Below, piece after piece: positions 13,270 through 22,454 of a stretch of 64,000 bases of DNA. Source of the stretch: Litoditis marina (lineage: Eukaryota > Nematoda > Chromadorea > Rhabditida > Rhabditidae); the NCBI GenBank assembly GCA_964036275.1, contig OZ038434.1, forward strand, positions 30,396,425 through 30,460,424, in the 5' to 3' direction. Numbering within the stretch: position 1 is the stretch's first letter; each line of letters starts with the position of its first letter. The notes under the pieces are model-generated. The model was not told the origin of the DNA. It made no database searches and saw nothing but the letters and a program-made list of their open reading frames with translations. Made by a program: the position numbers and the translations under genes.

Positions 13270-13822
13270 ATGAGAGTATGGCTAAAATCGACTGCCACCA
13301 CATTTTCCATCGCGGCTGTATTTCGCGTTGGATGGTACAGATTTCATCGACCGCTTCGCTCTCGTGTCCTCTTTGCAGGTTTCTTTTTGTTCGAGATCAC
13401 CGAAAATAGTTGCAAGACGGCTTTCGCCTAGAATGGTTAAACATGATCAGAATTTCGTTTTGTTCAACTCATTGGAAATCCATTCGTAATCCATTCTAGT
13501 TGTGTCTGAATCTCCAAGCGTTGACTTTCATTTGAACTATAGAAAATTTTGTTTTCAATCCATATCCATTTTCACATTCCTTCTCACTTTGAAGTTTGAA
13601 GCAAAACTGTTCTCCTTGCTGAGAAAACCGACTTCGCGAGTTAATCGTACTAATTCTCATAAAAAGGAAATAGTGTATTCAGGTACTTTCCTTGTTGCAC
13701 CGCTCTACTTAGATAAAAACTGTGTGGGGGGGGGATTGTATAAAGTTTTCCAATAATCACTTTCAGGGCATCTGTTGACCCCACTAAAGTGGCCCCAGGC
13801 TCCCGGAAACGAAGCCGAACAG
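13270..13822 (+). pseudogene. Inverted partial copy of the RING-finger gene
   Basis: Exon 13270-13378 (109 bp, the same length as its paralogue at 8958-8850) encodes DCHHIFHRGCISRW and then CPLCR, with the donor at the identical codon position. The next exon, 13767-13822, is 56 bp against 55 bp in the paralogue; the extra base lies near 13787 (actaaagtggccc) and shifts the frame, so the tail no longer matches. I found no exon with the first cysteine pair of the RING upstream on this strand. Together these suggest a fragment duplicated in inverted orientation rather than a working gene. A functional gene with a different 3' end is not excluded. Confidence 0.55.
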
Positions 13823-13829
13823 GTACGCT

Positions 13830-14730
13830 CCACGTTTTCAAATGTGATCAGCCATTTTTTTCTAAATCGGAAAAACATTTTGTCTTCAACTGCCTAAGAA
13901 TCGTGGTTTCTGATAATATATGATACAACATCTTGGCCGCTTCCTCCCATCACGCGTCTCTTGGTTCTGCGAAACTATTTCACGTTATTTGTGTCCCGGC
14001 GAGAAACGACCGCGCAAAATAGCATGGGTTTGACGCACGTTCAAATAAGAAGCCGGTATTCTCATAGATATCGCGTCTAACTCCAGTTCATCCGGGCCAA
14101 TAAAACATTCAACTTGTTCAGGAATCGAGCAACCTCCCAACTGAAGAACCCCAGCAAAATCAAGTTCTATAAACTCACTAATCAAGGAGACGTCTCAACA
14201 TCTCAACGCGAATATATCTCGTCTCAACGCGAATAAATCTCGTGAATTGTGTGTTATTTTTGTCTGAAAGCACTCAAAAGTCACAGTAAAGTGTGTTTTT
14301 GAATACTTTCGTTCATGTGAATTTGTGATTATGTCTTTGTTGATTCAGGAGGACTGAAGGTTAGCACTATAACTCTTTTTTTATTTAGAAGAGTATTACA
14401 GTACACAAATGCGTTTGGAGGTTCGTGCACATCAGTAGTTGAATCCACAGTATCTGGCATTATTCACTAATCCGTCCACATCGCTCTCATTAAGAACAAA
14501 ACGCGCTACCTCAATCTATTTAGAATGTCCGGAAGAACTAGAAACCAGGAAAAAAGTAATGTTTTCTCGTTTCCCAGAAATGCAGGTTTGTATAAACAAG
14601 AAACAGTTGAACAAGAAACAAGAAACAAACGAGAATCCCTTGAAAACAGCCCTCAAAGTGCATGCTGACGGGAATTCTTTCACTTTTTTGTTGCAACTGA
14701 TGGTGAAGCAGTTGTTTCAATGGTTCTTAG
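13830..14730. other. No gene recognised
   Basis: The 114-codon open frame starting at 14439 has no family motif and runs into the tRNA-like repeat at 14735. Nothing else is supportable. Confidence 0.4.
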
Positions 14731-14734
14731 TCGT

Positions 14735-14848
14735 GACGCTCTTCTGGCGGCCTATGCAATCCGTTTCAAAAATACCGCCGTGAGCGGGGATCGAACTCGG
14801 GTCACGTGGAGCGTCAGCCGAACACTAACCACTCGGCTAGTCGGCTAT
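14735..14848 (-). repeat. tRNA-like repeat family with GCCGAGTGGTTAG A box, copy 2
   Basis: On the minus strand gccgagtggttagtgttcgg is followed by gacgctccacgtgacc and a B box gagttcgatcccc, closing with gctcacggcggtatt. It is tRNA-like, but the acceptor stem does not close convincingly. Confidence 0.6.
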
Positions 14849-14849
14849 T

Positions 14850-15005
14850 CTATTCATTCTGTATGTTAGTACCGAAACGTGTTGACGATGACAATTGCAC
14901 AGTGATTTGCTGTTGTGCAACTCTTGAAGGAAACCACCTATGAAATAATTCGTCCCGGAAAGCATTGCTAAACAGGGGGATAAAAACCGGTAAAACCGAA
15001 AACCC
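14850..15005 (-). pseudogene. Degenerate C-terminal exon of a chemoreceptor-like gene
   Basis: It encodes LFSNAFRDELFHRWFPSRV and a tail related to the exons at 15176, 12758 and 22455, but the upstream half (YAFMSLQVNAF) is replaced by unrelated residues. It lies head-to-tail with a second, better copy at 15176-15349. Confidence 0.5.
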
Positions 15006-15104
15006 ACCAAATATTCTCTCATTTACCTTTTCATTTATTCTATGCACAAAACACAATATGAAATCAATACAGACGAATGAGCATCTTGAAATCAGTATCT
15101 TACA

Positions 15105-15172
15105 AAATCCACATGCGGGGCTCGAACCCTAGTCATGTGGAGCGTCAGTCAAACGCTTACCACTTGGCTATT
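15105..15172 (-). repeat. tRNA-like repeat family with GCCGAGTGGTTAG A box, partial copy
   Basis: It keeps the tgcggggctcgaaccct B-box region (minus strand) and the gtggagcgtcag block found in the copies at 12588 and 14735; the rest is lost. Confidence 0.45.
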
Positions 15173-15822
15173 CAATTAATACTGTACATTGGGCCCATAG
15201 GGTGTTGATGACGAGACTTGTACTGTGTTTCCAATTTGCGCTACTCTTGATGGAAACCATCTATGGAACAATTCAGCCCGAAAAGCATTGCTAAACAGAG
15301 GAAGAGAGAAGGCATTCACTTGAAGCGACATAAACGCGTAGACAAAAAACTGAAAATTGATGTAGTTTGATTTCACACATCCATCAGTTCACAGTTTTGA
15401 TCGATTAGCAATGAGATCAAATTACAAACACAGCGGTTTGAAGAAATAGGCTCATTCTCGTGATTTTTAAAATTTGAAAAATATGTGGTCAGAAAGTTCT
15501 TGTCATTGGGCTTGGTGATCTTCGAAGTTTCAGATAACATGTGCCCGTATTTTGTAAGCTCAATCAGCCATGTGAGTTACGTGAGCAAATTTTCAATAAG
15601 AAAATATTAACTTCTGATTGACTTTGTTCAATAGATTCGTTGCCCGTTTTCGAAGCAGCCAAAGGTACCATCCAAAATGGCTTAAATTCAAACGAGATAT
15701 CGAACCCTAAGCCAGATATTGCCCATTGAAAATTTGCTCCGGTAACTTACACGGTAAAACGAGAAAACGATTGGGATGGATGTACGCAACAACACTAGCA
15801 CCATGTTTCTGTAATTTTAGAG

Positions 15823-15937
15823 CTACGAAAGCGAGATAGCATGCAGATCAACGAGAACGCAGATATACCAATACTCAATACACCGTGCGTTCTCTGATCT
15901 GCACACTCTCTCGGCAAGGCCGCTTCAAAACTAACCG
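15823..15937. repeat. Dispersed repeat with AGCGGCC...GAGAGAGTGTG core
   Basis: The block tctgatctgcacactctctc plus ggcaaggccgcttc is the inverse of sequence at 10669-10765. Ends are undefined. Confidence 0.4.
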
Positions 15938-16256
15938 CCCAGTTGGCTTGGAGTTGTTTGAGAGTTCAAGAGACAACAATATAGTCTGGGAAACGTTATA
16001 TTTGACTTCGTGTTGATATGTCACAAGTTTATTGTATTTCTATCACATAATATCGTTGATGTGGAGTTTTCTATTTGGGTGGCGGTGGACTTTTGCTGAA
16101 CTTGGACTTCAACCGGGCTATAAAACCTTCCTATACAACCTATGTTGTATAAGAGAAACCGAACTCTCACTAACAGAATGATTATTTTAAAGAGTTTTGA
16201 TATTTTGTAAAAACATTGTACGGCACGCTTCCTCACGTCAGTTGAGAAATGTGTAC

Positions 16257-16450
16257 TATATTGGGTGCCAAATTTATAAATTTCTGTCTCTCGCCGGAAT
16301 CGAACCTGTGAGCAAAAGATTTGTAGCAGGACACTATCCACGGCGCTATTGTAGATAACCAGCAAGCTTTGGAATCGAAGACATATGTGCCTACACAGCG
16401 GAAAGTGAGATATACAGTTTCCTTCCGTCTTTCCGCTGGCGACAACTATA
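16257..16450 (-). mobile_element. tRNA-containing TATAGT element, copy 3
   Basis: On the minus strand it starts TATAGTTGTCGCC at 16450 and carries tRNA-like boxes. It sits between the last two exons of the disrupted chemoreceptor gene. Confidence 0.75.
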
Positions 16451-16774
16451 TGAAAGGTTAGGCGAATCGAAAGTGAGAAAAAACCTATTCCGAAATGTAT
16501 TTTCTGGTTTCTTCTCTCAATTTTATATGAGCTCCATAATAGGTGGCAGCTGTGAAGATGCTAGTAAGCAATACAGAAATTGCAGTGAACAATACATTGA
16601 AAATCCGGGTTTTCTGGAACGTATCTTACGGGAAAAAATGGTGAATAGTACACGCGTCTTTTTAGACCGTGCGATTCAGAAGGTTTACGGAGGAAAAGAC
16701 AGATAGTCGTGTTCGCCAGTGGATGTCGCTGTTAATCATGTTATTCGCAAAGCCAGGCGGGGTAGCGAACCGTA

Positions 16775-16925
16775 TGATATCATGAGAAATTTATATGAGT
16801 TTCTCATGAGATAATTCATGAGCTACTCGTGAACTCTCAATGTGGTAGCATGGCAATCAATAGAATCTCATGAGACGCTTGTGAGATCTCGTGACTCATG
16901 GGGTATGTCATGAGATTTATGAGAG
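16775..16925. repeat. CTCATGAG-rich dispersed repeat
   Basis: Many palindromic catgag/ctcatg units occur, with the segment atgtggtagcatggcaatca also found near 36350 (atgttgaagcatggtagtca). Related stretches lie at 10490-10552, 33236-33400 and 36268-36440. Confidence 0.5.
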
Positions 16926-16942
16926 GTTCCTGCGTCGCCAGA

Positions 16943-17091
16943 GTACGTATGCTAGAAGATCTCGGCACCTTTGCTCTGTTTCACTATTTCTCGTCTCTTA
17001 CATCACGGTAGATAGTAAGAACAGAGAAATAGCATATGTTTGAGAAGACGCAGGATGGGATGAAGATTTCCGGATCTTCTGGCATACGTAC
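16943..17091. mobile_element. Foldback element, GATCCCGGCACC arms, copy 2
   Basis: Terminal arms gtacgtatgctagaagat and atcttctggcatacgtac are inverse; the core contains aacagagaaatagcatatg as in the 9457 copy. It lies in an intron of the disrupted chemoreceptor gene. Confidence 0.75.
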
Positions 17092-18539
17092 TGAGATGTG
17101 AACACGCAGATAAAAATCGACCCCAGTTGCTGTATTTTTAACCTCGCCATGTAAGCTACTTGAACAAAATTTTAATAGGAGATAACTCGTTTCGTTTCCA
17201 ATCGTTACGAAAAAGGGCAATGAATTATTCAACCAAGATTAACAGTAGTTTGAAGAGGTCAAGTGCAAATTTGTTTCTAGAATTTACATGGCTACTCAAC
17301 TCTAAAGTTAGGGAAACACACATTTGGGGCACTACGTACCCTCTCAGATCGTTCGCTGTCTTTGTTGGTGAAACAAAGACTATACTCCGGTTTAAATCAC
17401 GGGGATGTCTTCTGTTCTATAGAGTTCTACTCTGTTTCCACCTTCATCATACATGTACGCATCACACACATAATACAGGTGAGCTGGGGTCGAAATACCA
17501 AACATATGAATGACGACAAGGATCACACTTAGTATTTTCGTTGACCACAGCTGAAAAAAATGACTCTTTTTGTAGTTGTTCGCTTCTATGGAAACTTTGT
17601 GAGATCGTTTCGTTGAGTTTGACTATTGAGTTACCAGTTTAGTTACCAGTTTATATGACAAACTGTGAAAAACGAATGTGTTCTATCTAAAATGCGTTGT
17701 ACGTTCTATAATTCACGCCAGCAACATCGCACAAATCGTCCGAAACGCACCAAAGTCGTAAAACAAATCAAGGCAAACAATAAGAATTCACAACTCATAA
17801 AAACATTAATAGACAGAGTTCGGTGACGTTATACTACAACTTAGAAATGAAAATGTTTTATCTAAATTTACTAAGCAAATTTGTGTGTCTATTTTAGTTC
17901 GTTGAATCGTTGCGGTATCACGATGAGATACCATTTTTCAACCTCTGACTGTTTCATTGAAACGAGATTGTCGGAAAATGAATTGAAGGTGGGCACAATG
18001 GGTATAGGTATCCTGGGGTACCTAAACATAACGTTGCGCGCACCGAAACAGTCTTGAACATGTGAATCATATGCAAATTTGGTTGTTAGTTTGCATAAAC
18101 AAGGTATATTTTCCAGTTCAGCTTGAGCAGCCCTCATATATCCTATGTCCTTTCTGCCCTCCTCCAAATGCTCTCTGTGTACCTTGTCGTGACATGGCCC
18201 AAACTCCGGTAAACTGATAGAAGGTCATCGTTAAAATTCCCGTCAGATGAATTAATATTTTCGCATGACTCAATCAACCGTCTGTATTATAGTAGCTAGC
18301 CACATCAACACCTGAAAATAAGAATGTATTTTCACTTCAAAGAAAACAAGAAACCAACTTCGAATTTTGAAAAGAAACTGTATACTGTTTTGGTCAGACG
18401 CGTTGCGTGTTAGGCAGGAATTGCATATTTATGGTAAGTACCTTAATCCATGTAAATTACAGAGAAAATCTTGCCGAATGCAGGCCCGTTACGCCCATTT
18501 TTCTCTGAACATCCTGTCGATCTGAGCCTGTTGCACGTC

Positions 18540-18770
18540 CGCTTTTGGGCGTGTAGCGCTCTCGCTCAGACAATTTTCCTTCCAATTAGCAGAGGTACGC
18601 AGATGTCTGCGGCCTCATTGACCTCCATGATCTCTCATTTTTTTAATTTGCCAATCGCCAGATCGCCAATCGTCTTAAGGGAGCATCGAGGTCAGTAAAG
18701 CAGCAGACCATCTGAGACATCTGCGTCTCTCTGACCTGTCCACTCTCTCGTGTTGACCGCTACAAATGTG
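18540..18770. repeat. Dispersed repeat with two inverted CGCAGATGTCTG/GACATCTGCG blocks
   Basis: Tacgcagatgtctgcgg near 18596 and gagacatctgcgtctctctg near 18713 are partly inverse. The outer part resembles the repeats at 10669 and 15823. Probably a foldback element. Confidence 0.45.
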
Positions 18771-19490
18771 CCAATTAGCAGGGAATTGTCTACGAAACCA
18801 AATTGAGAGGAGACATTATTTAGTTGCGGGCGGGATGCGGTTATCCGATTGCGATCGGTCTGAAATTTCTAATAATAACTGATATACCAACATAGTTTAC
18901 TGTACCTATTTCGATGCCTTTCGTACGTTATACTACACTCAAAAGTGACTTTATACTCTGACCTTCACCATATTTTTAGGCTTAAGCTGGTTTGGCAAAT
19001 AGGTGAAAGTGACATGACCAACCCCAATCCACTAGCGTTTTTACTTTGATGTTGTGCACGGTGATGAGACCAAAATCCAGATCATGGATTCGTGAACAAA
19101 ATTCTTGATTTCATACGGTTTCCAATTAACGAACCTCCATTCCAGTTTTTTGGGTTTGAACTCCAGCTTTCGACCAATAATAGAAAAGAACTAAAGATAA
19201 CGATAATAAATTAGAATCACATTGTCAGAATACGAAAGGTCAAACGACCGACGCATCTGAGAATCAATGGCGCAAGATATCTGCGATTGGGTAGCCACAA
19301 AAGCAAGAAAGCATTCAGGTCAATGAGAGGCAGACAGGTTGAGAGAGTTAGCGTCCAGCGGTTAACAGTGGAATCAGGCTACAACCTTAACAAATATCAT
19401 ATTCGTGAATCACTCACCTACTATGAAGAACAAGTTGAAATAAGCATTTTGGAACATTTTGTTTTTCGATGTTCTGAGAATGTACAGTAT

Positions 19491-19690
19491 ATATAGTCGT
19501 CGCTTACAGAAAGGCGACGTTGTACTGTATATCTCACTTTGCACTGTGTAAGAACACATATACTTGATTGGTCCGCGCTGCTCGTATAAGCTCAGTTAGT
19601 GTAGTGGTTAGCGTTCGCGCCTCTCAAACTTTCGAGCCCGGTTCGAGTCTCACATGAGGCGACTATTTTATAAGTTTGGCACGCACTATA
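19491..19690 (+). mobile_element. tRNA-containing TATAGT element, copy 4, inside a receptor exon
   Basis: It starts TATAGTCGTCGC and ends CACGCACTATA, with a tRNA-like A box (gtgtagtggttagcg) and B box (ggttcgagtct). Comparison with the paralogous exon (27513-27666) shows cagta on one side and gtaccag-like sequence on the other are contiguous there, so this is an insertion into coding sequence. A TA or TATA repeat flanks it. Confidence 0.85.
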
Positions 19691-19816
19691 GGCGTACCAG
19701 ATGAGAATAAGCAGATAGGAGAAGAACAACACGTTTTCCAGTTCGGACCAATTTATCAGGTTTGTCATCGATTATCTTGAAGTAATTTAGAATGAACCGA
19801 AGTTCATTTATTGTGT

Positions 19817-19930
19817 CAAGTGCAGAGTCACGTTAAACGTGAACCCAGCACAACTCAGGAACGTGCAAAGACAAGGTGCACGAGGCCTTATTAGAATGCT
19901 ACCTTCGCGTGACTCTTCAATTCAGTTTTA
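19817..19930. mobile_element. TCACGTGA foldback element, copy 1
   Basis: It opens gcagagtcacgttaaacgtg, ends gcgtgactcttcaattcag and holds the family core aacgtgcaaagacaaggtgc. Other copies: 20268, 23211, 24228, 28672, 32891, 35550 and 36131. Confidence 0.65.
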
Positions 19931-20267
19931 GTTCATTGAGCCTTATTGAGTTGTAGAGCCTGAATCCTTAAATATCCACCGATCTAATCATCTGTTGTTC
20001 AATTGTTCATTTTCGCCTTAATTATTCTTTTAGTTACTGTAAACCTGATCTTATTGTATTTTTCTTGTCTTTTTCAAATTGTAATCGATCTGATGAAACA
20101 GCGGACTTGAACTTGAAAACAGTAAAATCTTCTATACTGGAGATGAATTGAACAGTCACGTGAACTTAACACTCTAATGTCTTATTCAAGTTTTATTCAA
20201 GTTGTAATTCATCCGTTAGACACATCAGAATTCTCGAACGTAAAAACATAGATCATCTATACTGGAA

Positions 20268-20375
20268 GTAAATTGAATAGTCACGTGAAGTTAGCATTCT
20301 AAAGAGCCATCGTGCACTTTGACATTGCACGTGTTTGAGTTCTGCTGTGTTTTTAACGTGACTGTGAAATTGACT
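20268..20375. mobile_element. TCACGTGA foldback element, copy 2
   Basis: It runs from gaatagtcacgtgaagttag to taacgtgactgtgaaattg with the inverted core cgtgcactttgacattgcac. Inverse orientation to copy 1. Confidence 0.65.
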
Positions 20376-20683
20376 AACCGACTCCCTTTCGCGATTACGC
20401 AGTGCAATCAGAGAAGTGTAGGCAAGACGTCTGATTGAAACGTTACATTGCAGGTTGCCATGTAAAAATATATAACAAATGTCACAATTTAAAAAGGAGT
20501 TCGTTGGAACAGGTGAAAATTGAAAGGGTTCAACGTGCTCTGAAGGGTCAACCACCTAAAAAGTGTCAGATGAGAAAAAAACTTATAATAAAACTAACGA
20601 GTCTGAGAAGTTTCTCGGGAATTTTTCGGGGAGCGGTAATGTGGTCGTTATGGCCATTCGGACAGTATCTGAACCATCTCTAT

Positions 20684-20825
20684 CCCTCTGTCTGTCTATA
20701 TGTCTGTCTCTCCCTCCCTCACTCTCTATCTCTTTATTTATCTCTCTATCTTCCTCTTTACCTTTCATTCTCTCTTTCTCTATCTATAGTTCCTCTTCCT
20801 ATTTCTCTTTCTGTTTTTTTTTTCG
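20684..20825. repeat. TCTC/TCTA low-complexity repeat
   Basis: Pyrimidine-rich tctctctatctc units; the Ser/Leu-rich open frames over it are artefacts. Confidence 0.75.
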
Positions 20826-20829
20826 TCTG

Positions 20830-21235
20830 AACTGAATGAACCTAGAAATCTCCCTAATCTGAGTTGGACGTGAGTTTTGGCGATAAACATGAATTTTCAC
20901 CTGCCTTCTAATACATGTGATTCAGTTCTGTGATACGAAAAAAAGAAAGTTGTCCACAAACAAAAAAGAGTTTCTGAATAGAAGAGCTGATATTTTATGT
21001 CTTGAACTCACTTTTGTTTTTCAATGAAACTATTTATCATTGAAAGGTGGACTATCGTAAACGACGTCGGCCAAGTTTTAATCCTTGTGATTGAAATCGA
21101 CTAGTATACAGATACTCAATGCACATTCATGTTGCCCTATCCCGCTGTGTTTCTAGTTGTCTTTCGTTGCTTTTCGGTCAAACTTCGTTAATGGTGTGTT
21201 TTGAGATCAAACTACAACGGCGGTTCGCTCACTCT
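20830..21235. other. No gene recognised
   Basis: AT-rich sequence without a supportable open frame or repeat. Confidence 0.4.
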
Positions 21236-21236
21236 C

Positions 21237-21433
21237 TATAGTGGGAGCCAAATTTATAAATTTCGGTCTCTGGCCGGAATCGATCCTACGGGCAAATGAG
21301 TCGTAGCAAGGCGCTAACCACTGTGCTATAAGAGAACATATCCGGCCAGCCTGGGAAATTAAGACAAGCGTGCGTACACAGCAGAAAGTGAGATGTAAAG
21401 TACTCTCCCGCCTTTCCGTTGGCGACGACTATA
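21237..21433 (-). mobile_element. tRNA-containing TATAGT element, copy 5
   Basis: On the minus strand TATAGTCGTCGCC (21433) runs to GGCTCCCACTATA (21237), with A box agcacagtggttagcg and a diverged B box (ggatcgattcc). Confidence 0.8.
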
Positions 21434-21544
21434 CAACCCCTATATAAATCCGTGTTTGTAGCCACCATTCTATGGACCGAGGAGCAACGGGATCAAACTA
21501 CAAACACGGCGTGATCGGTAGAGAGCAACATACACCATCTATGT

Positions 21545-21630
21545 TGGGGGCCGAGTGGTCAAGTGGTTAGCGTTCGGCTGTCGCTCCACAGACCTGGGTT
21601 CGATCCCCGCTCGCCGCGGTATCTTAATGG
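21545..21630 (+). repeat. tRNA-like repeat family with GCCGAGTGGTTAG A box, copy 4
   Basis: On the plus strand ggggccgagtggtcaagtgg is followed by ctgggttcgatccccgctcg. It resembles a leucine/serine tRNA but has no closing acceptor stem. Confidence 0.5.
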
Positions 21631-21779
21631 CGGACCGCATGAGCTGGTAACAAAGCTTACCAATGTCTATCTCCACCCCTCTACGGACAGTCCTTCTACG
21701 GTTGATACATGATTTGTGTATGATTATGTTATTCCCCAATAAATTGATACCCGGCTGAAATAGTTGCCGTAAAAGATTA

Positions 21780-22440
21780 TTATTATATTATGTTTGCTTG
21801 GGAAAGAGCGACTCAAACACGCGTAAATGTGTAACTCATCACGTGTTGCTCACGTTACATATTACTGGTCGACTGCAAACTCATAAAGTACCAAATGGAA
21901 CTTGAGCTGTCAATCTCCAATCTCTGGACGGAGTGGGTGACGATTGAACTTGAAGGCATTGAGCGGCTGTCTTCTATTGAAAACTGATTGAATGGATTCT
22001 CTCCAAGTTTGCACGACCACAGTTTATTTATATAAACTAGCCATTGGGTGACTTTGAACTTGTTTGTGATGTGTTGACTTGAGTTGTAAGTTGTAGCTTA
22101 AGGCGTTTCAACTAAATCGTCACCCACTCCTGGGCGTAACTACTATTTGATCTTCTAACTGCTGTTTGATTTTCTCAAACTCTAATTGAAGCTCTCAGAA
22201 GATGTGACGTAAGATTCAATAGGGAGTTTGGCGAAACGTTCACGGTCTGTCTGAGTTCATGAATTAATTATTTCAAAGTGAAAGATGACCTAATAGGAAT
22301 CCACTTATATTTAGAAAATTTTAGTTAAACGCATGAACGGTTATCGCGGCAAACGTGTTTTGGTGAGAGCCAGGCTTTCATTTCACGTGTTTCCAGTAAT
22401 AGTGTGAATTGGAAGAGGGGTATACTTACCTTTCTATTGT
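21780..22440. other. No gene recognised
   Basis: Nothing here beyond short unsupported open frames. Confidence 0.4.
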
Positions 22441-22454
22441 TGAAAAGATCAACT

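Larger units (their letters stand above)
15176..19768 (-). pseudogene. Chemoreceptor-like seven-transmembrane gene, multiply disrupted
   Basis: Exons align with the paralogue at 22455-27666: 19768-19418 (start M-T-N-L-I-N-W, first membrane segment), ~19091 onward, 18311-~18191, 17527-17401, 16613-16485 (129 bp, exactly the paralogue's length; encodes FTAATYYGAHIKLREE) and 15349-15176 (YAFMSLQVNAFSLPLFSNAF tail). Four lesions are visible. A tRNA-containing element (about 19491-19690) splits exon 1. The exon 2 acceptor reads CAC instead of CAG at 19092-19094. TGA at 18274-18276 replaces the paralogue's TGG. A TAG ends the 16485 exon where the paralogue has AAG. The family looks like nematode serpentine chemoreceptors (srg-like superfamily), inferred from topology. 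This copy should not give a full receptor. Confidence 0.65.

Noticed and set aside
17889..18167. 92-codon minus-strand frame as a gene
   Set aside because: It lies in an intron of the disrupted receptor copy, has no motif and no counterpart in the paralogue.
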